Shown: positions 25,222 to 34,515 of the stretch, in pieces | How the letters are laid out: every line of letters starts with the position of its first letter | Position numbering within the stretch: position 1 is the stretch's first letter | Assembly: GCA_001637315.1 (NCBI GenBank) | Contig: LSZA01000007.1 | Coordinates: forward strand, 1-64,000 | Reading direction: 5' to 3' | DNA: 64,000 bases | From: Phormidium willei BDU 130791 | GTDB taxonomy: Bacteria > Cyanobacteriota > Cyanobacteriia > Cyanobacteriales > Geitlerinemataceae | Program-made: the position numbers and the translations under genes | Notes under the pieces: model-generated | Database searches by the model: none | Told to the model about the DNA's origin: nothing | What the model saw: only the letters and a program-made list of their open reading frames with translations

Positions 25222-26130
25222 TTAAGCTGGACCGGGAAGGTCGGAGAGTTGACCAAGATGCCGGATAATCATCTGAGGTAGGCCGCGATGTAGAGTAATC
25301 CGACCCCGAACATAGGCATAGCCTCGACCGCGACCGGCATAACGATGCAAGACTAAGCGCACCAACGCCTCCCCATCGGGGTTCGAGGCGGTAGGAATCC
25401 AAAACTTGAGAGGACATAGACGAGATCCCGTAAAAATAATTGCACCTCCCTCAACCTGCTTACGGATTCCCCCTTGAAGATCACAAAATACCGTCACCTC
25501 TCGCCCATCCTCGATCGCCTGCAACACCTGAGGATAGTCTAACTGCACCGAAATCGCGCCCGAGGCGGCTCCCCAGCGGCGAAAATCCTCAACAATCGCC
25601 GCCCGATAAGCCCACCAAGCCGAGAGACTGCAATAGTTGCGAGAGGCCCCGTGGGCGTTCACGCGGGGATTCCAGATTTTGCGCTGATAGGCCTGGGCTT
25701 CAAACTCCGCCAGAGTAAACGCCGTATCATACAAACGCGATCGCCCATACTTCGTAAAATAAGGACTCCAGCCCTGTTTAATCGTCAGCAGATTATAATG
25801 GCTGTCCCCTCGATGCACATAGCAAACCAAGCGGCTACAATTGCCACGATGCCACTGTAAACAGTCCCCTGGGGAATCATCCGTATCAAACTCTAAATCC
25901 ACCTGATAGAGATCGCCGTTGGCCTGGCGAAAATACTGATGGGCCATGTTATCAGCGGCAATCCCCGCCTCTGTAACCGGTTTAGCCGTTTCCGGTGCCG
26001 GATGAAGACTGCTTTCTTCAGTATCAACACAAATTAAACGAACAAACTCTTCTTGTTCGTCAATTTTGACCTTCAGGGTATCGCCATCGACGACTTCCGT
26101 CACTTGGATATCTCGCAGCCTTGTTCCCAC
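25222..26130 (-). CDS. Staphylococcal-nuclease (SNase)-like protein
   Basis: A 302-residue protein. The N-terminal third carries a thermonuclease-type OB fold: VVDGDTLKVKIDEQEEFVRLICVDTEES, where DGD, RLICVD and the following Glu align with the calcium and substrate residues Asp21/Asp40/Glu43 of staphylococcal nuclease, with Arg at the RL position. The fold is interrupted by an insertion carrying cysteines (CLQWHRGNCSRLVCYV) before LAEFEAQAYQRKIWN. The C-terminal half (about 180-302) is an OB-like or nucleic-acid-binding extension. No signal peptide. Nuclease activity is probable, but the second catalytic Arg (Arg87) is not clear. It starts 20 bases from the stop of tyrS on the same strand. 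Confidence 0.7.
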   Translation of the reverse strand: MGTRLRDIQVTEVVDGDTLKVKIDEQEEFVRLICVDTEESSLHPAPETAKPVTEAGIAADNMAHQYFRQANGDLYQVDLEFDTDDSPGDCLQWHRGNCSRLVCYVHRGDSHYNLLTIKQGWSPYFTKYGRSRLYDTAFTLAEFEAQAYQRKIWNPRVNAHGASRNYCSLSAWWAYRAAIVEDFRRWGAASGAISVQLDYPQVLQAIEDGREVTVFCDLQGGIRKQVEGGAIIFTGSRLCPLKFWIPTASNPDGEALVRLVLHRYAGRGRGYAYVRGRITLHRGLPQMIIRHLGQLSDLPGPA

Positions 26131-26149
26131 CTCGCTCTCGGTTCCCTCA

Positions 26150-27361
26150 CTAATCGCTCAAGCGTACAAACTTTTTCTTGCCAACCTGTAACACCTTCCC
26201 AGCTAAGTCTGCTGCCGACTCAAAACTGGCATTGACATCGGTTATGCGATCGCCATCTAAACGCACCGCACCCCCCTGAATTTGCCGGCGGCCCTCGCCA
26301 CTACTCTGACAGAGTCCACTGGCCCCTAGGATGTAAAACAGTTTGGCGGGAAACTCCACCCCTGACAAGGAAAACTCCGGCACCGCGTCAGCACCCGTTG
26401 ACATATCGCCCCCGACGAGAGACATCGCCGCCTGTTGGGCCTCTCGCGCGGCCGCCTCACCATGATATTGACCCACAATATCTAACGCCAAACATTTTTG
26501 GCGATCGCGAGGATTCTCAGGAAGTTGATCCAACGGCTGCTTCGTCAGGAGTTCAAAATACTGATTAATCTGAGAATCCGCCGTTTTCTCCAACTTGGAA
26601 TACATCGACAGCGCATCCTCTTGCAACCCCACATAGTTATTAAGAGACTTCGACATTTTTTGCACCCCATCCGTGCCAATCAAAATCGGCAGCAGTAGGC
26701 CAAACTGCGGGGTTTTGCCAAAATGTCGTTGTAAATCGCGACCGACGGCTAAATTAAACTTCTGATCCGTCCCACCGAGTTCAACATCGGCCTCAATTGC
26801 CACCGAATCATAACCCTGCATCAAGGGATAGAGAAATTCATGCAAGTAAATCGGATTTCCAGCATCATAGCGCAAGGAAAACCCCTCTTTGGCTAACATC
26901 TGCCCAACGGTCATGGTGGCTAACAATTCCAGGATTTTCGATAAATCCAAGTCACTCAGCCATTGCGAGTTATAGTGAATTTCTAAGCGGCCGGGGGTGT
27001 CAAAATCTAAAATCGGCCGCAGTTGTTGCAAATAGGTTTCGGCGTTTTCCTTCACCTGTTCGGCACTGAGTTGGCGGCGCACCTCAGATTTGCCCGTGGG
27101 ATCGCCAATGCGAGCGGTAAAATCGCCAATAATCAGAACCGCCGTATGGCCGGCATCCTGAAAAGCCCGCATTTTCCTGAAAGGGATACTATGGCCTAAA
27201 TGTAAATCTGAGCCAGTCGGGTCAATGCCCAGTTTAACTCGCAACGGGCGATCGCAACGAGTCAGCAAAACCTCTAGGTTTTCGTGTTCATCACTCGAGT
27301 CAGGACGATTGGGAAAAATCTCCTCCGTTCCTCGGTGTAGCCAAGATAAATCAGGGGTCAT
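26150..27361 (-). CDS. tyrS: Tyrosyl-tRNA synthetase
   Basis: Charges tRNA(Tyr) with tyrosine. A 403-residue class Ic synthetase with HLGH at 54-57 (HIGH motif) and KMSKS at about 234-238. The C-terminal part (from about 335) is an S4 RNA-binding domain: [27 protein letters not shown]. The sequence matches the TyrRS subgroup with an intermediate-length C-terminus. The start [14 protein letters not shown] is typical. The SNase-type gene follows after 20 bases. The region upstream (27362-27734) is shared with the divergently transcribed penicillin-binding protein. Confidence 0.97.
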   Translation of the reverse strand: MTPDLSWLHRGTEEIFPNRPDSSDEHENLEVLLTRCDRPLRVKLGIDPTGSDLHLGHSIPFRKMRAFQDAGHTAVLIIGDFTARIGDPTGKSEVRRQLSAEQVKENAETYLQQLRPILDFDTPGRLEIHYNSQWLSDLDLSKILELLATMTVGQMLAKEGFSLRYDAGNPIYLHEFLYPLMQGYDSVAIEADVELGGTDQKFNLAVGRDLQRHFGKTPQFGLLLPILIGTDGVQKMSKSLNNYVGLQEDALSMYSKLEKTADSQINQYFELLTKQPLDQLPENPRDRQKCLALDIVGQYHGEAAAREAQQAAMSLVGGDMSTGADAVPEFSLSGVEFPAKLFYILGASGLCQSSGEGRRQIQGGAVRLDGDRITDVNASFESAADLAGKVLQVGKKKFVRLSD

Positions 27362-27734
27362 AGCAAATGGGTCCGGAAAAATTGCGCGCTAGTCGTGATG
27401 AGGTGGCTATAATAGCAGACCAGATGGGCCAACTTGAAATTCTCATCGACGCGAACGGTCAACCCTCATTCGTGTTCCGGGTCAAGTCCTCTGTGTTTTC
27501 GTCAATCTCTCATGGGGTAGAATTCCATGGTGTAGAGTCGGTCCAGTCCCCTCGGTTCTAGGTGATCCCCCTAAAGGTCTGCGATTTGCGACCTGATGGC
27601 GATCGCACCCCAACCGGCAGATCACCCGGCAGACTAGTCTCAACACACATTCTCAAAACAAACGTTGGTAAGGAAGGCGCTTTGTGTCAGGTAACACCAT
27701 TCGGCAAAATCGAAACCAGAAAACCCAAATCCCC
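27362..27734. other. Divergent intergenic region, tyrS and PBP
   Basis: About 370 bases between two essential, divergently transcribed genes. A TATAAT hexamer at 27409-27414 is a candidate -10 box, but no 17-base-spaced -35 is clear in either direction. A small hairpin AGGTC/GACCT lies near 27573-27592. No gene recognised. Confidence 0.45.
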
Positions 27735-29615
27735 ATGCAACTGTTTCGCTTCGTGCAAGCCGTTGGCAAAGTCACGGCTAGCACCCTTCTCGGAACGACG
27801 TTGCTCGGAAGTTCAGTGGTCGCCGGGGGATTAGTGGGACTGGCGATCAGTTTTCGCAACCTCCCCGACGTGCGAGTGTTGCGCAGCTATATGCCCACGG
27901 AAACGAGCCATATCTATGATATCAATGGCGAGCTACTCCTGAGTATCCATGATGAGGCCAACCGGGAAGTCATTCCCTTTGAGGAAATCTCTAATAACCT
28001 CAAACTCGCCGTTCTCGCCATTGAAGATAGTCATTTCTTTGTTCATCAGGGGATTAACCCCGGTGCGGTGATTCGGGCGGCGTTGGCCAACTTAGAATCT
28101 GGGGAAACCGTTGAAGGTGCATCCACTCTAACGATGCAGTTGGTGAAAAACCTATTTCTGACCCCGGAACGGGAATTTAGCCGCAAAGTCGCTGAAGCCG
28201 TCCTCGCCATTCGCCTCGAACAGATTTTAGATAAAAACGAACTCCTGGAACTGTATCTCAACCAGGTCTATTGGGGTCATAACCTCTATGGGGCAGAAAC
28301 CGCCGCTCAGAGTTATTTCAACAAATCAGCCCGCGATTTGACCCTAGCCGAAGCGGCGATGATGGCCGGGTTAATTCAATCCCCTGAACGCTATAGTCCC
28401 TTTGCCGACTATCAACTGGCAAAACGGCAACAGGCGATCGTCATCAACCGGATGCTGGACCTCAAATGGATCACCCCTGAAGAAGCCCAGGAAGCTCGAG
28501 AACAGCCCATCCGTCTCGGCACGATTTCCTCGTTCCCCTCAAGTATCTCTCCCTATGTGACCGGAGCCGTTGTAGAAGAACTGACGCAACGCTTCGGGCG
28601 AGAGGCTCTCAGTAAAGGCGGAATGCGGGTGCAAACCACCGTTGACCTTAGCACTCAACGGATGGCGGAGCAAACGGTGCAAGATTGGCATACCCGCCTG
28701 TTCAACCAAGGACTCTATCGAGATTTTCAGCAGGGACAGTTAGCCTTGGCCGCTGTTGACCCACGCACGAACTTTGTCAAGGCGATCGTGGGCGGATATG
28801 ACTATACTCAGAGCGAGTTTAACCGGGCAACTCAAGCCCAGCGACAACCGGGTTCAGCCTTTAAACCCTTGGTGTATTACACAGCCTTTGCCACGGGAAA
28901 TTATGGGCCTGAGACCATTGTCAGCGATAGTCCGGTCAGTTATCCTGACGGCGACGGACTCTACCGGCCCGTGAATTATGGTGGCGGGTTTTCCGGAGCG
29001 GTGAGCATTCGTAAAGCGATTGAAGTGTCTCTGAACATTCCCGCTGTGACGATTGGCCAGGACATTGGCTTAAATCGAGTGATTGAGGTGTCGCGGCTGT
29101 TGGGAATTGAAAGTCCAATTGACCCGGTGATTTCTCTTCCTCTGGGATCGGTGGACTTAACGCCCCTAGAAATGGCGGGGGCCTTTGCCACCTTTGCGAG
29201 CAACGGTTGGCGCTCCGATACGACCCTAATTGCTCAAGTGACCGACAGTAAGGGAAATGTCATGCTAGACAACACCCCTCGCCCTCGCTTAGTCTTAGAT
29301 CCTTGGGCCACAGCGGCTCTGACGGATACCTTGCAAGGGGTGATCAACCAAGGAACCGCCACCTCAGCGAAACTCGATCGCCCAGCCGCCGGAAAAACGG
29401 GAACCACCTCGTCGCAGCGGGATATTTGGTTTGTCGGCTATGTGCCACAACTCTCTGTCGCTGTCTGGGCGGGCCATGACAACAATATGCCACTCTCCTA
29501 TGGGGCGACTGGAGGCGGATTTGTAGCGCCCGTCTGGCGCGATTTCATGCAGAAGTACTTGGCCAATGAGCCGGTTGAGAACTTCCGTTCACCGGCCGAG
29601 TTTGATCGTCCTTAA
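27735..29615 (+). CDS. Class A penicillin-binding protein (PBP1A-type)
   Basis: Bifunctional cell-wall synthase: an inner-membrane-anchored glycosyltransferase and transpeptidase, working in the periplasm. The 626-residue protein (ATG at 27735; a GTG start at 27684 would add 17 residues) has one transmembrane span around 14-42. The GT51 domain shows AIEDSHFFVHQGINPGA with catalytic Glu, then EGASTLTMQLVKNLF. The transpeptidase domain carries the SxxK motif in GSAFKPL (about 372-378), the SLN motif (SLNIPAV) and KTGTTSS at about 554-560. It lies tail-to-tail with the DUF1825 gene; the two stop codons overlap by four bases. Confidence 0.96.
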   Translation: MQLFRFVQAVGKVTASTLLGTTLLGSSVVAGGLVGLAISFRNLPDVRVLRSYMPTETSHIYDINGELLLSIHDEANREVIPFEEISNNLKLAVLAIEDSHFFVHQGINPGAVIRAALANLESGETVEGASTLTMQLVKNLFLTPEREFSRKVAEAVLAIRLEQILDKNELLELYLNQVYWGHNLYGAETAAQSYFNKSARDLTLAEAAMMAGLIQSPERYSPFADYQLAKRQQAIVINRMLDLKWITPEEAQEAREQPIRLGTISSFPSSISPYVTGAVVEELTQRFGREALSKGGMRVQTTVDLSTQRMAEQTVQDWHTRLFNQGLYRDFQQGQLALAAVDPRTNFVKAIVGGYDYTQSEFNRATQAQRQPGSAFKPLVYYTAFATGNYGPETIVSDSPVSYPDGDGLYRPVNYGGGFSGAVSIRKAIEVSLNIPAVTIGQDIGLNRVIEVSRLLGIESPIDPVISLPLGSVDLTPLEMAGAFATFASNGWRSDTTLIAQVTDSKGNVMLDNTPRPRLVLDPWATAALTDTLQGVINQGTATSAKLDRPAAGKTGTTSSQRDIWFVGYVPQLSVAVWAGHDNNMPLSYGATGGGFVAPVWRDFMQKYLANEPVENFRSPAEFDRP

Positions 29616-29935
29616 GGCTGTTGTTGCAGCTCGGCTTTCATGCGTTCGAGGGTCTCGTGCATCCGATCAAACATCTGTTGCGGCGTGATGCCAAACTGAT
29701 TGAGTTGGGTGTTGAGTTGTTGAACGGTCATTTGGGCCATGAAGTCTTCGGAAAGCTCAAAGCGCTTCATGAAGACCCGGTAACGTTCCATCATCTCTTC
29801 CATGCGCTCGATATATTGTTTTTTCCCCTCACGATCAAACTTGCCATACTTACTGCCAAGTTCTACCAGGGATTGGTAGTCTTCAAAGAGTTGTTTGGCT
29901 TCTTGTTGAACAATCTCAGAATCAAAAAAACCCAT
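29612..29935 (-). CDS. DUF1825 family protein
   Basis: A 107-residue cyanobacterial protein of unknown function, predicted all-helical and soluble. It matches the DUF1825 type: MGFFDSEIVQQEAKQLFEDYQSL, YIERMEEMMERYRVFMKRFELSEDFMAQMTVQQLNTQLNQFG. The length is normal for the family. Found in nearly all cyanobacteria and some plastid lineages, but without a defined role. Its stop codon overlaps that of the penicillin-binding protein gene. Confidence 0.93.
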   Translation of the reverse strand: MGFFDSEIVQQEAKQLFEDYQSLVELGSKYGKFDREGKKQYIERMEEMMERYRVFMKRFELSEDFMAQMTVQQLNTQLNQFGITPQQMFDRMHETLERMKAELQQQP

Positions 29936-30148
29936 GTTTAATGCCTTTGATATAACTCACGGTGTGATCTCTGCCGCCATTGGGTTTGGCAAGGTTGGTC
30001 AAAATTTGAAAGTTTGACCGATCGCACGAAACCCCTAAGGCTGACCCCAATCTGACTTATATCTTAAAACAGCCCTGTTGCCCTTGACTATGGGCGCAGG
30101 TCGGGAAAACCCAACCCCTGACTCATGAAGGAGTCAGTTTCAATCATC

Positions 30149-30799
30149 ATGACTGGTTATGGATTAGCGTTACATACCACCACCGCTCGGCTGGGCTTAG
30201 CGGTGAGTCAGGGAGACTCCTCTCATCCTCAGGCCCGCGCTCAAACCTGGCCCCTGGGGCGATCGCTCTCATCACAGTTACATGAGTATCTGCGGGAGTT
30301 TATCAGACCGCAACGCTGGCAGGATTTAGCCTTTTTAGCCGTGGCCAAGGGACCGGGAAGCTTCACGGGAACCCGTATTGGTGTAGTGACGGCCCGCACC
30401 CTGGCTCAACAGCTTGAGATTCCCTTATTTGCTCGCTCAAGTTTGGAAGTTATGGCTGAGTACCGCCGTCAGCAAGACAGCCGTATTCCTTCTAACTGCG
30501 ATTTAGCGGTGCAGTTAATGGCGTCTCGGGGACAACTGTTCACGGCTATCTACAAACCCACTGACAAGGGACCGGGGTTAACCACCTTAGTGACGGATAC
30601 AGCCCGCAGTTTTGAGGATTGGACGGCTTTGTTAGATCAATGGCGATCGCCCTACTACCTCATCAAAGCTGAAGAAGACGACCTCGCCGATTCCATCACT
30701 AGCCTTCTCGATTTAGCCCAACAAAACTACCAGGAAGGACACCGTCCCTCCTGGTTCCAAGCCCTACCGTTCTATGGACAACATCCCGTGGAACGCTAA
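30149..30799 (+). CDS. tsaB: tRNA threonylcarbamoyladenosine biosynthesis protein TsaB
   Basis: A 216-residue TsaB homologue (an in-frame ATG at 30125 would add eight residues). TsaB is an inactive ASKHA-fold partner of TsaD in making the t6A37 modification of ANN-decoding tRNAs. The N-terminus GLALHTTTARLGLAV and the segment LAFLAVAKGPGSFTGTRIGVVTARTLAQ match the family; the GPGSFTGxRIG signature is diagnostic. The C-terminal half is shorter and divergent, as usual for TsaB. Convergent with the M23 peptidase gene, whose stop lies about 30 bases downstream. Confidence 0.92.
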   Translation: MTGYGLALHTTTARLGLAVSQGDSSHPQARAQTWPLGRSLSSQLHEYLREFIRPQRWQDLAFLAVAKGPGSFTGTRIGVVTARTLAQQLEIPLFARSSLEVMAEYRRQQDSRIPSNCDLAVQLMASRGQLFTAIYKPTDKGPGLTTLVTDTARSFEDWTALLDQWRSPYYLIKAEEDDLADSITSLLDLAQQNYQEGHRPSWFQALPFYGQHPVER

Positions 30800-30829
30800 T
30801 CGGTTGTGGGCTGGCCACAGCGCCCTAAG

Positions 30830-32218
30830 CTAATCTGTCTCCACGGCTTGGGCGACTTGCATCTGGTTAATGAGATCATTGAGGGCCAGTTCGAGTTGAC
30901 GGCCGGGATCAAGATGAACCCAACCTTGTTCAGTCAGTTGTTTCACCTCAAAGTGCAGGTGAGGACCCGTCGAGTAGCCGGTATTGCCAACCCGGCCAAT
31001 CACTTGTCCCTGATGCACCTCTTGGCCCGGACGGACTAATAACTCAGACAAGTGAGCATAGAGAGTTTCCGCCGTTCCTTCATTATGTTCGAGGATCACC
31101 GTTAAGCCATAGCCTCCTAACATCTCAGCCATAGCAACTTTGCCCGAAAACGCTGCTAAGACTGGGGTTCCGGTGGCGGCGGCTACGTCGGTTCCGGCAT
31201 GAAACCGACGCACTCCGGCAATGGGGTGATGCCGCCAGCCGAAGAAGGAGGTAATGGGAGCGGGAATCGAGAGGGGGAAGATGAGACGGCGATCGCGGCT
31301 GCGGAAGCTCCGTTCTAAAGGTTGAATGGCCATATCCCGCAACAGTTGCGCTTCCATCTGGGCATAACTGACATCAACGGAGGGGATGCGGTTGGCATTG
31401 TTGGTCACTTGGCCACCGCTGCTGGGTTGAGAACTGGCGGTAAAGGCCGTCGAGGCCGGAACGGGGGCGGAGTTCCCTCGGTAGCTTGGAGATGAGGGGG
31501 CCGCTGGCGCCCGATTTCCCGAGGCGACTTGCGGTTGTTGAGGCAGGTTCGTGGGTGAACTGGGTTGAGGCTGAGCCTGAGTGGGGCGACAGAGTTGCCC
31601 TCTGACTCGCCCACTGACACGGGCTTCACAACCGCTGGAGCGTTCTTCAAAGACGACCACTTGGGAATCTTGAGAGGTGGTCGCCCCTAAGCTATAGTCG
31701 GTGTCGTCGATGTAGCTATGTTGGGGAGGTAAGTTGGGGCGATCGAGTTGAGGGCGATCGAGTTGAGGGCGATTGAGGGATTCTGGGGGAGCGATGGACT
31801 CCCGTTGAGGTTGGGCTTGAAAGACGGCATCGGGAGACACCCCTTGATGTGCCTCGGGGACGTTCTCCGGTTCGGGAGTGGCTCGGGGGGCTTCAATGGG
31901 CGCTTCAATGGGCGCTTCAATCGGGGCTTCAACGGGGGCTTGATAGCTGTTGTAATCGTGATCGCGATCAGCCGCCGGTTGGCTCGGCGGCGGGCTGTAA
32001 ACTGGCGCTGGAGCGACTGGCTCCGGGGCGTAATTGGGGGTGGCGTCTACCGGGGTAGGTGAGTGATCCGGGACCTTCTCTTGCAAGTGAAGCTCCGGAT
32101 TATAGGGACCTTTGGCGAAGACCACGCCACCGCCGAGTAGACCGAAGCTACCCAGCCAGCCGAGTCCTTGGACTAAAAAGGTGAGTGAGAGGGTTGTGTA
32201 AGTCGAACGTTTTTGCAT
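30830..32218 (-). CDS. M23 family (LytM-type) peptidoglycan peptidase
   Basis: A 462-residue protein. An N-terminal hydrophobic segment (about 11-32) is a signal peptide or anchor. A long disordered linker (about 40-280) rich in Pro, Gln and Ser has short tandem repeats (IEAP repeated, then QLDRP). The M23 domain occupies about 305-440: HAGTDVAAATGTPVLAAFSG with the HxGxD zinc-site motif, later YAHLSE, and HLHFEVK. These give the expected zinc ligands, so catalytic activity is likely. Such enzymes cleave peptide crosslinks in the wall or activate amidases. It is not adjacent to division genes. Confidence 0.93.
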   Translation of the reverse strand: MQKRSTYTTLSLTFLVQGLGWLGSFGLLGGGVVFAKGPYNPELHLQEKVPDHSPTPVDATPNYAPEPVAPAPVYSPPPSQPAADRDHDYNSYQAPVEAPIEAPIEAPIEAPRATPEPENVPEAHQGVSPDAVFQAQPQRESIAPPESLNRPQLDRPQLDRPNLPPQHSYIDDTDYSLGATTSQDSQVVVFEERSSGCEARVSGRVRGQLCRPTQAQPQPSSPTNLPQQPQVASGNRAPAAPSSPSYRGNSAPVPASTAFTASSQPSSGGQVTNNANRIPSVDVSYAQMEAQLLRDMAIQPLERSFRSRDRRLIFPLSIPAPITSFFGWRHHPIAGVRRFHAGTDVAAATGTPVLAAFSGKVAMAEMLGGYGLTVILEHNEGTAETLYAHLSELLVRPGQEVHQGQVIGRVGNTGYSTGPHLHFEVKQLTEQGWVHLDPGRQLELALNDLINQMQVAQAVETD

Positions 32219-32356
32219 ATCTCCCCGTAAGTTGCGATCGCCGCCTTGGTCATCTTGATCTGAGTCATCTTGATCAAGGATACAGGCGATCGCATCAATG
32301 ACATTGCGAATACAGCAATTTGTGCTGGACTTGGTACAAGCAAACCATCCCCTATC

Positions 32357-33019
32357 TTAAGGGAACCTCTTGAGAAATTGCTCATACTCGGGTTGAATCG
32401 CCTCAATTCCTCGATGTTCAAGTCGGTACAGCCCCCACTCGATGCCGACGAGGACTCGCGCTGCCAACATCTCCAAGGAACAGGGGGGGGATTCCGGGTG
32501 ATTTGCCCAAAATTGATGTAGGTTGATGCCCACATCAGGAACCCGATTGGTCCAGTTGACCCCAACGCCAATCACCGCTGTGGTGATGCGATCGCCCCTC
32601 AGACGTGTTTCGGTGAGAATCCCCCCCAGTTTACGACCCTGCAAGAAGATGTCATTGAGCCATTTGAGCGAGACGGGAATTTGTCCGTCTCGGAGGCTAC
32701 GAGCAATTCCCCAAGCACTGGCGATGGTGAGTTGAGAGCTATCCTGGGCCGCCAGTTTTGGCGTGGCGCACAGGGACAGGTATAAGCCACCGGGGTCAGA
32801 CAGCCAGTGACGGCCCCGTTGGCCCCGCCCTGATGTTTGACGTGAGGCCAAGATAACGGTTCCCGCCTTCTCACCGGTCTCTAGGCGGTCCCACAGGAGT
32901 TGATTGGTCGATGAAACCGTATCTTGGACGGTGATTTGAAAATAGCCTCTTAGAGCCGGTTCTAAGGTGGCGATCGCCGCCTCAATGCGGGGAATCGAAA
33001 GATTTGGAGTCTCACCCAT
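32357..33019 (-). CDS. birA: Biotin--[acetyl-CoA-carboxylase] ligase
   Basis: Attaches biotin to the carrier domain of acetyl-CoA carboxylase (and any other biotin enzymes). From the ATG at 33019 (MGETPNLSIPRIEAAIAT) it has 220 residues and no N-terminal DNA-binding domain, so it is a ligase-only form, as in other cyanobacteria; open frame upstream to 33079 offers alternatives. The motif GRGQRGRHW (64-72) binds biotinyl-5'-AMP, and LKWLNDIFLQGRKLGGIL includes the conserved KWxND. The C-terminal domain is short. The divergent gene pgeF begins about 95 bases away. Confidence 0.92.
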   Translation of the reverse strand: MGETPNLSIPRIEAAIATLEPALRGYFQITVQDTVSSTNQLLWDRLETGEKAGTVILASRQTSGRGQRGRHWLSDPGGLYLSLCATPKLAAQDSSQLTIASAWGIARSLRDGQIPVSLKWLNDIFLQGRKLGGILTETRLRGDRITTAVIGVGVNWTNRVPDVGINLHQFWANHPESPPCSLEMLAARVLVGIEWGLYRLEHRGIEAIQPEYEQFLKRFP

Positions 33020-33114
33020 CACGCCAGTTGCCCTAAATTCAAGTAGCATGGAACAGAATAGACTGCCAGCGCTCCTCACACAACTTGCTCTTTTTTTTAT
33101 TCTTGCAACGCCCT

Positions 33115-33897
33115 ATGGATGCTTGGCAATGGCAGACTTGGCAGGGAAAGCCCTACTTAACCTGTCATCTTCTTGACCCGTTTCCCCACGGTTTTTTTAC
33201 CCGAAATTTCTATCCCGATCGCCCCACAACCTTGGTCGAGAGTTTAACAACGGATGCCGTTGTCTATCGCACGCATCAGGTTCATGGCAATCGTATCGCC
33301 GCAACGGAGTCACTTCACCCCATCTCGGCGACGCATCGCGGCACCACCGAGGAGGCGGATGGACTGGTGAGCGATCGCCCCGGGGAATCCGTCTGGGTTT
33401 GTACGGCCGACTGTACTCCCGTCTTAATTGCGGATGTTGACCGAGGAGCTGTGGCAGCGATTCACTCCGGCTGGCGGGGAACAGCGGCCAAAATTGTTCC
33501 GGAGGCGATCGCCCAGTTCTGGAACCGTGGCAGCGACACGGCCAATCTTCGGGTGGCCCTCGGTCCTGCCATTTCTGGGGAAGTCTACCAGGTGTCGTTA
33601 GAGGTGGCGGCCCAAGTGGCGGCGACACTTTTGCCGGGAAATCCTCATCAGGAAGGTGAAGCCATGATTGCGGCCCTCTCGGATTTCGATGATCCCCCCG
33701 TCTTGCCCGATGTTGAACCGGGAAAAGTGCGGCTGGATGTTCGGCGGGCCATCATGCACCAACTTCAGCGGCTGGGACTGGCTCCCCAACAAATTGCCAT
33801 TTCCCCCCATTGCACTTACCGGGACGGCGATCGCTTTTTTTCCTATCGCCGCACCCAGCAAAAACAGGTGCAATGGTCAGGAATTGTCAATCATTGA
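33115..33897 (+). CDS. pgeF: Polyphenol oxidase family / purine nucleoside phosphorylase (PgeF/YfiH)
   Basis: A 260-residue protein of the YfiH/LACC1 family, whose members act as purine nucleoside phosphorylase or adenosine deaminase and are implicated in peptidoglycan editing. From MDAWQWQTWQGKPYL (33115), the zinc ligands are expected in VCTADCTPVLIAD (Cys) and VAAIHSGWRGTAAKIV (His), plus HQVHGN near residue 60. C-terminal ISPHCTYRDGDRFFSYRR is characteristic. The ATG at 33115 is a better start than the one at 33085. It lies divergent from birA and 3 bases before the stop of the YciI gene. Confidence 0.9.
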   Translation: MDAWQWQTWQGKPYLTCHLLDPFPHGFFTRNFYPDRPTTLVESLTTDAVVYRTHQVHGNRIAATESLHPISATHRGTTEEADGLVSDRPGESVWVCTADCTPVLIADVDRGAVAAIHSGWRGTAAKIVPEAIAQFWNRGSDTANLRVALGPAISGEVYQVSLEVAAQVAATLLPGNPHQEGEAMIAALSDFDDPPVLPDVEPGKVRLDVRRAIMHQLQRLGLAPQQIAISPHCTYRDGDRFFSYRRTQQKQVQWSGIVNH

Positions 33898-33899
33898 CG

Positions 33900-34169
33900 T
33901 CAATCATCGACCACCAAACACCATTCATAGAGATCGTAGGTAACGCAGTGGTTCAACACCAGGGGGTCTTGTTGGACAATGGCTTCGGCCTGTTGCATCG
34001 ATTCTGCTTCAAACAGTAACATCCCGCCGCCTCGACGGTTCCAGTAACCACTGCGGGCATGATGTCCCTTCTCGTTGAGGGCGTTGACATAATCAATATG
34101 GGCCGGAACATACTGATCAAAGGTGGACTTGTCTACAATCCCACTTTCAATTTTGGCAAACCAAGGCAT
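33900..34169 (-). CDS. YciI family protein
   Basis: An 89-residue YCII-domain protein with the ferredoxin-like fold. It includes VPAHIDYVNALNEKGHHARSGYWN, whose His and Asp in HIDY correspond to the conserved pair of the family, and PLVLNHCVTYDLYEWCLV at the end. Members may be small enzymes of unknown reaction (dechlorinase-type relatives exist), so no function is claimed. Convergent with pgeF: 2 bases separate the two stops. Confidence 0.88.
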   Translation of the reverse strand: MPWFAKIESGIVDKSTFDQYVPAHIDYVNALNEKGHHARSGYWNRRGGGMLLFEAESMQQAEAIVQQDPLVLNHCVTYDLYEWCLVVDD

Positions 34170-34251
34170 GACGGAAAGGCGCTAGTCCTGAACGCTAACT
34201 ACAGGTGACGCTCTCTACTGTACCGTACTGTGTTAATCACGAGTAGACAGC

Positions 34252-34278
34252 AAAAAAGCCCCGACCATCGGGGCTTTC
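34252..34278 (-). terminator. Intrinsic terminator of the cold-shock-type gene
   Basis: AAAGCCCCGA and TCGGGGCTTT form a GC-rich hairpin with a 3-nt loop; on the minus strand it is followed by TTTTTTG. It lies about 25 bases beyond the stop of the cold-shock-type gene. Confidence 0.9.
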
Positions 34279-34302
34279 AGAAATTCAGAGTTAACCTAAC
34301 GC

Positions 34303-34515
34303 CTAAATCACGGTGACGTTTTGGGCTTGAGGACCTTTCTGTCCTTGTTCAACGGTGAACTGGACTTTTTGACCTTCTGCGAGGGTTTTGAAGCCGTCGT
34401 CAACAATGGCTCGGAAATGGACGAACACATCAGGTCCGCCGTTTTCCTGGGTAATAAAACCAAATCCTTTCTCTTCGTTGAACCACTTGACGGTTCCGGT
34501 AACTTGACTTGACAT
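34303..34515 (-). CDS. Cold-shock domain protein
   Basis: A 70-residue single cold-shock domain, an RNA chaperone that binds single-stranded RNA and DNA. Starts at 34515 ([17 protein letters not shown]); the frame is open further upstream but that extension is not homologous. RNP1 KGFGFI is at 16-21 and RNP2 VFVHF at 30-34; the rest ([24 protein letters not shown]) is typical. Full cyanobacteria often use RRM-type RNA-binding proteins instead, so a true CspA-like gene is noteworthy but not rare. The transcript is ended by the hairpin at 34252-34278. The long region upstream (34516-34650) is its leader. Confidence 0.95.
   Translation of the reverse strand: MSSQVTGTVKWFNEEKGFGFITQENGGPDVFVHFRAIVDDGFKTLAEGQKVQFTVEQGQKGPQAQNVTVI

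Noticed and set aside
29997-30019. GGTCAAA/TTTGACC hairpin between DUF1825 and tsaB genes as a terminator
   Set aside because: No T-run follows on either strand and it is upstream, not downstream, of both genes.
33030-33115. A Yfr1-like motif GCTCCTCACAC near 33071 followed by a T-run in the birA-pgeF gap
   Set aside because: Yfr1 needs a hairpin on each side of its motif. Here no 3' stem precedes the T-run, and the resemblance is one short string.
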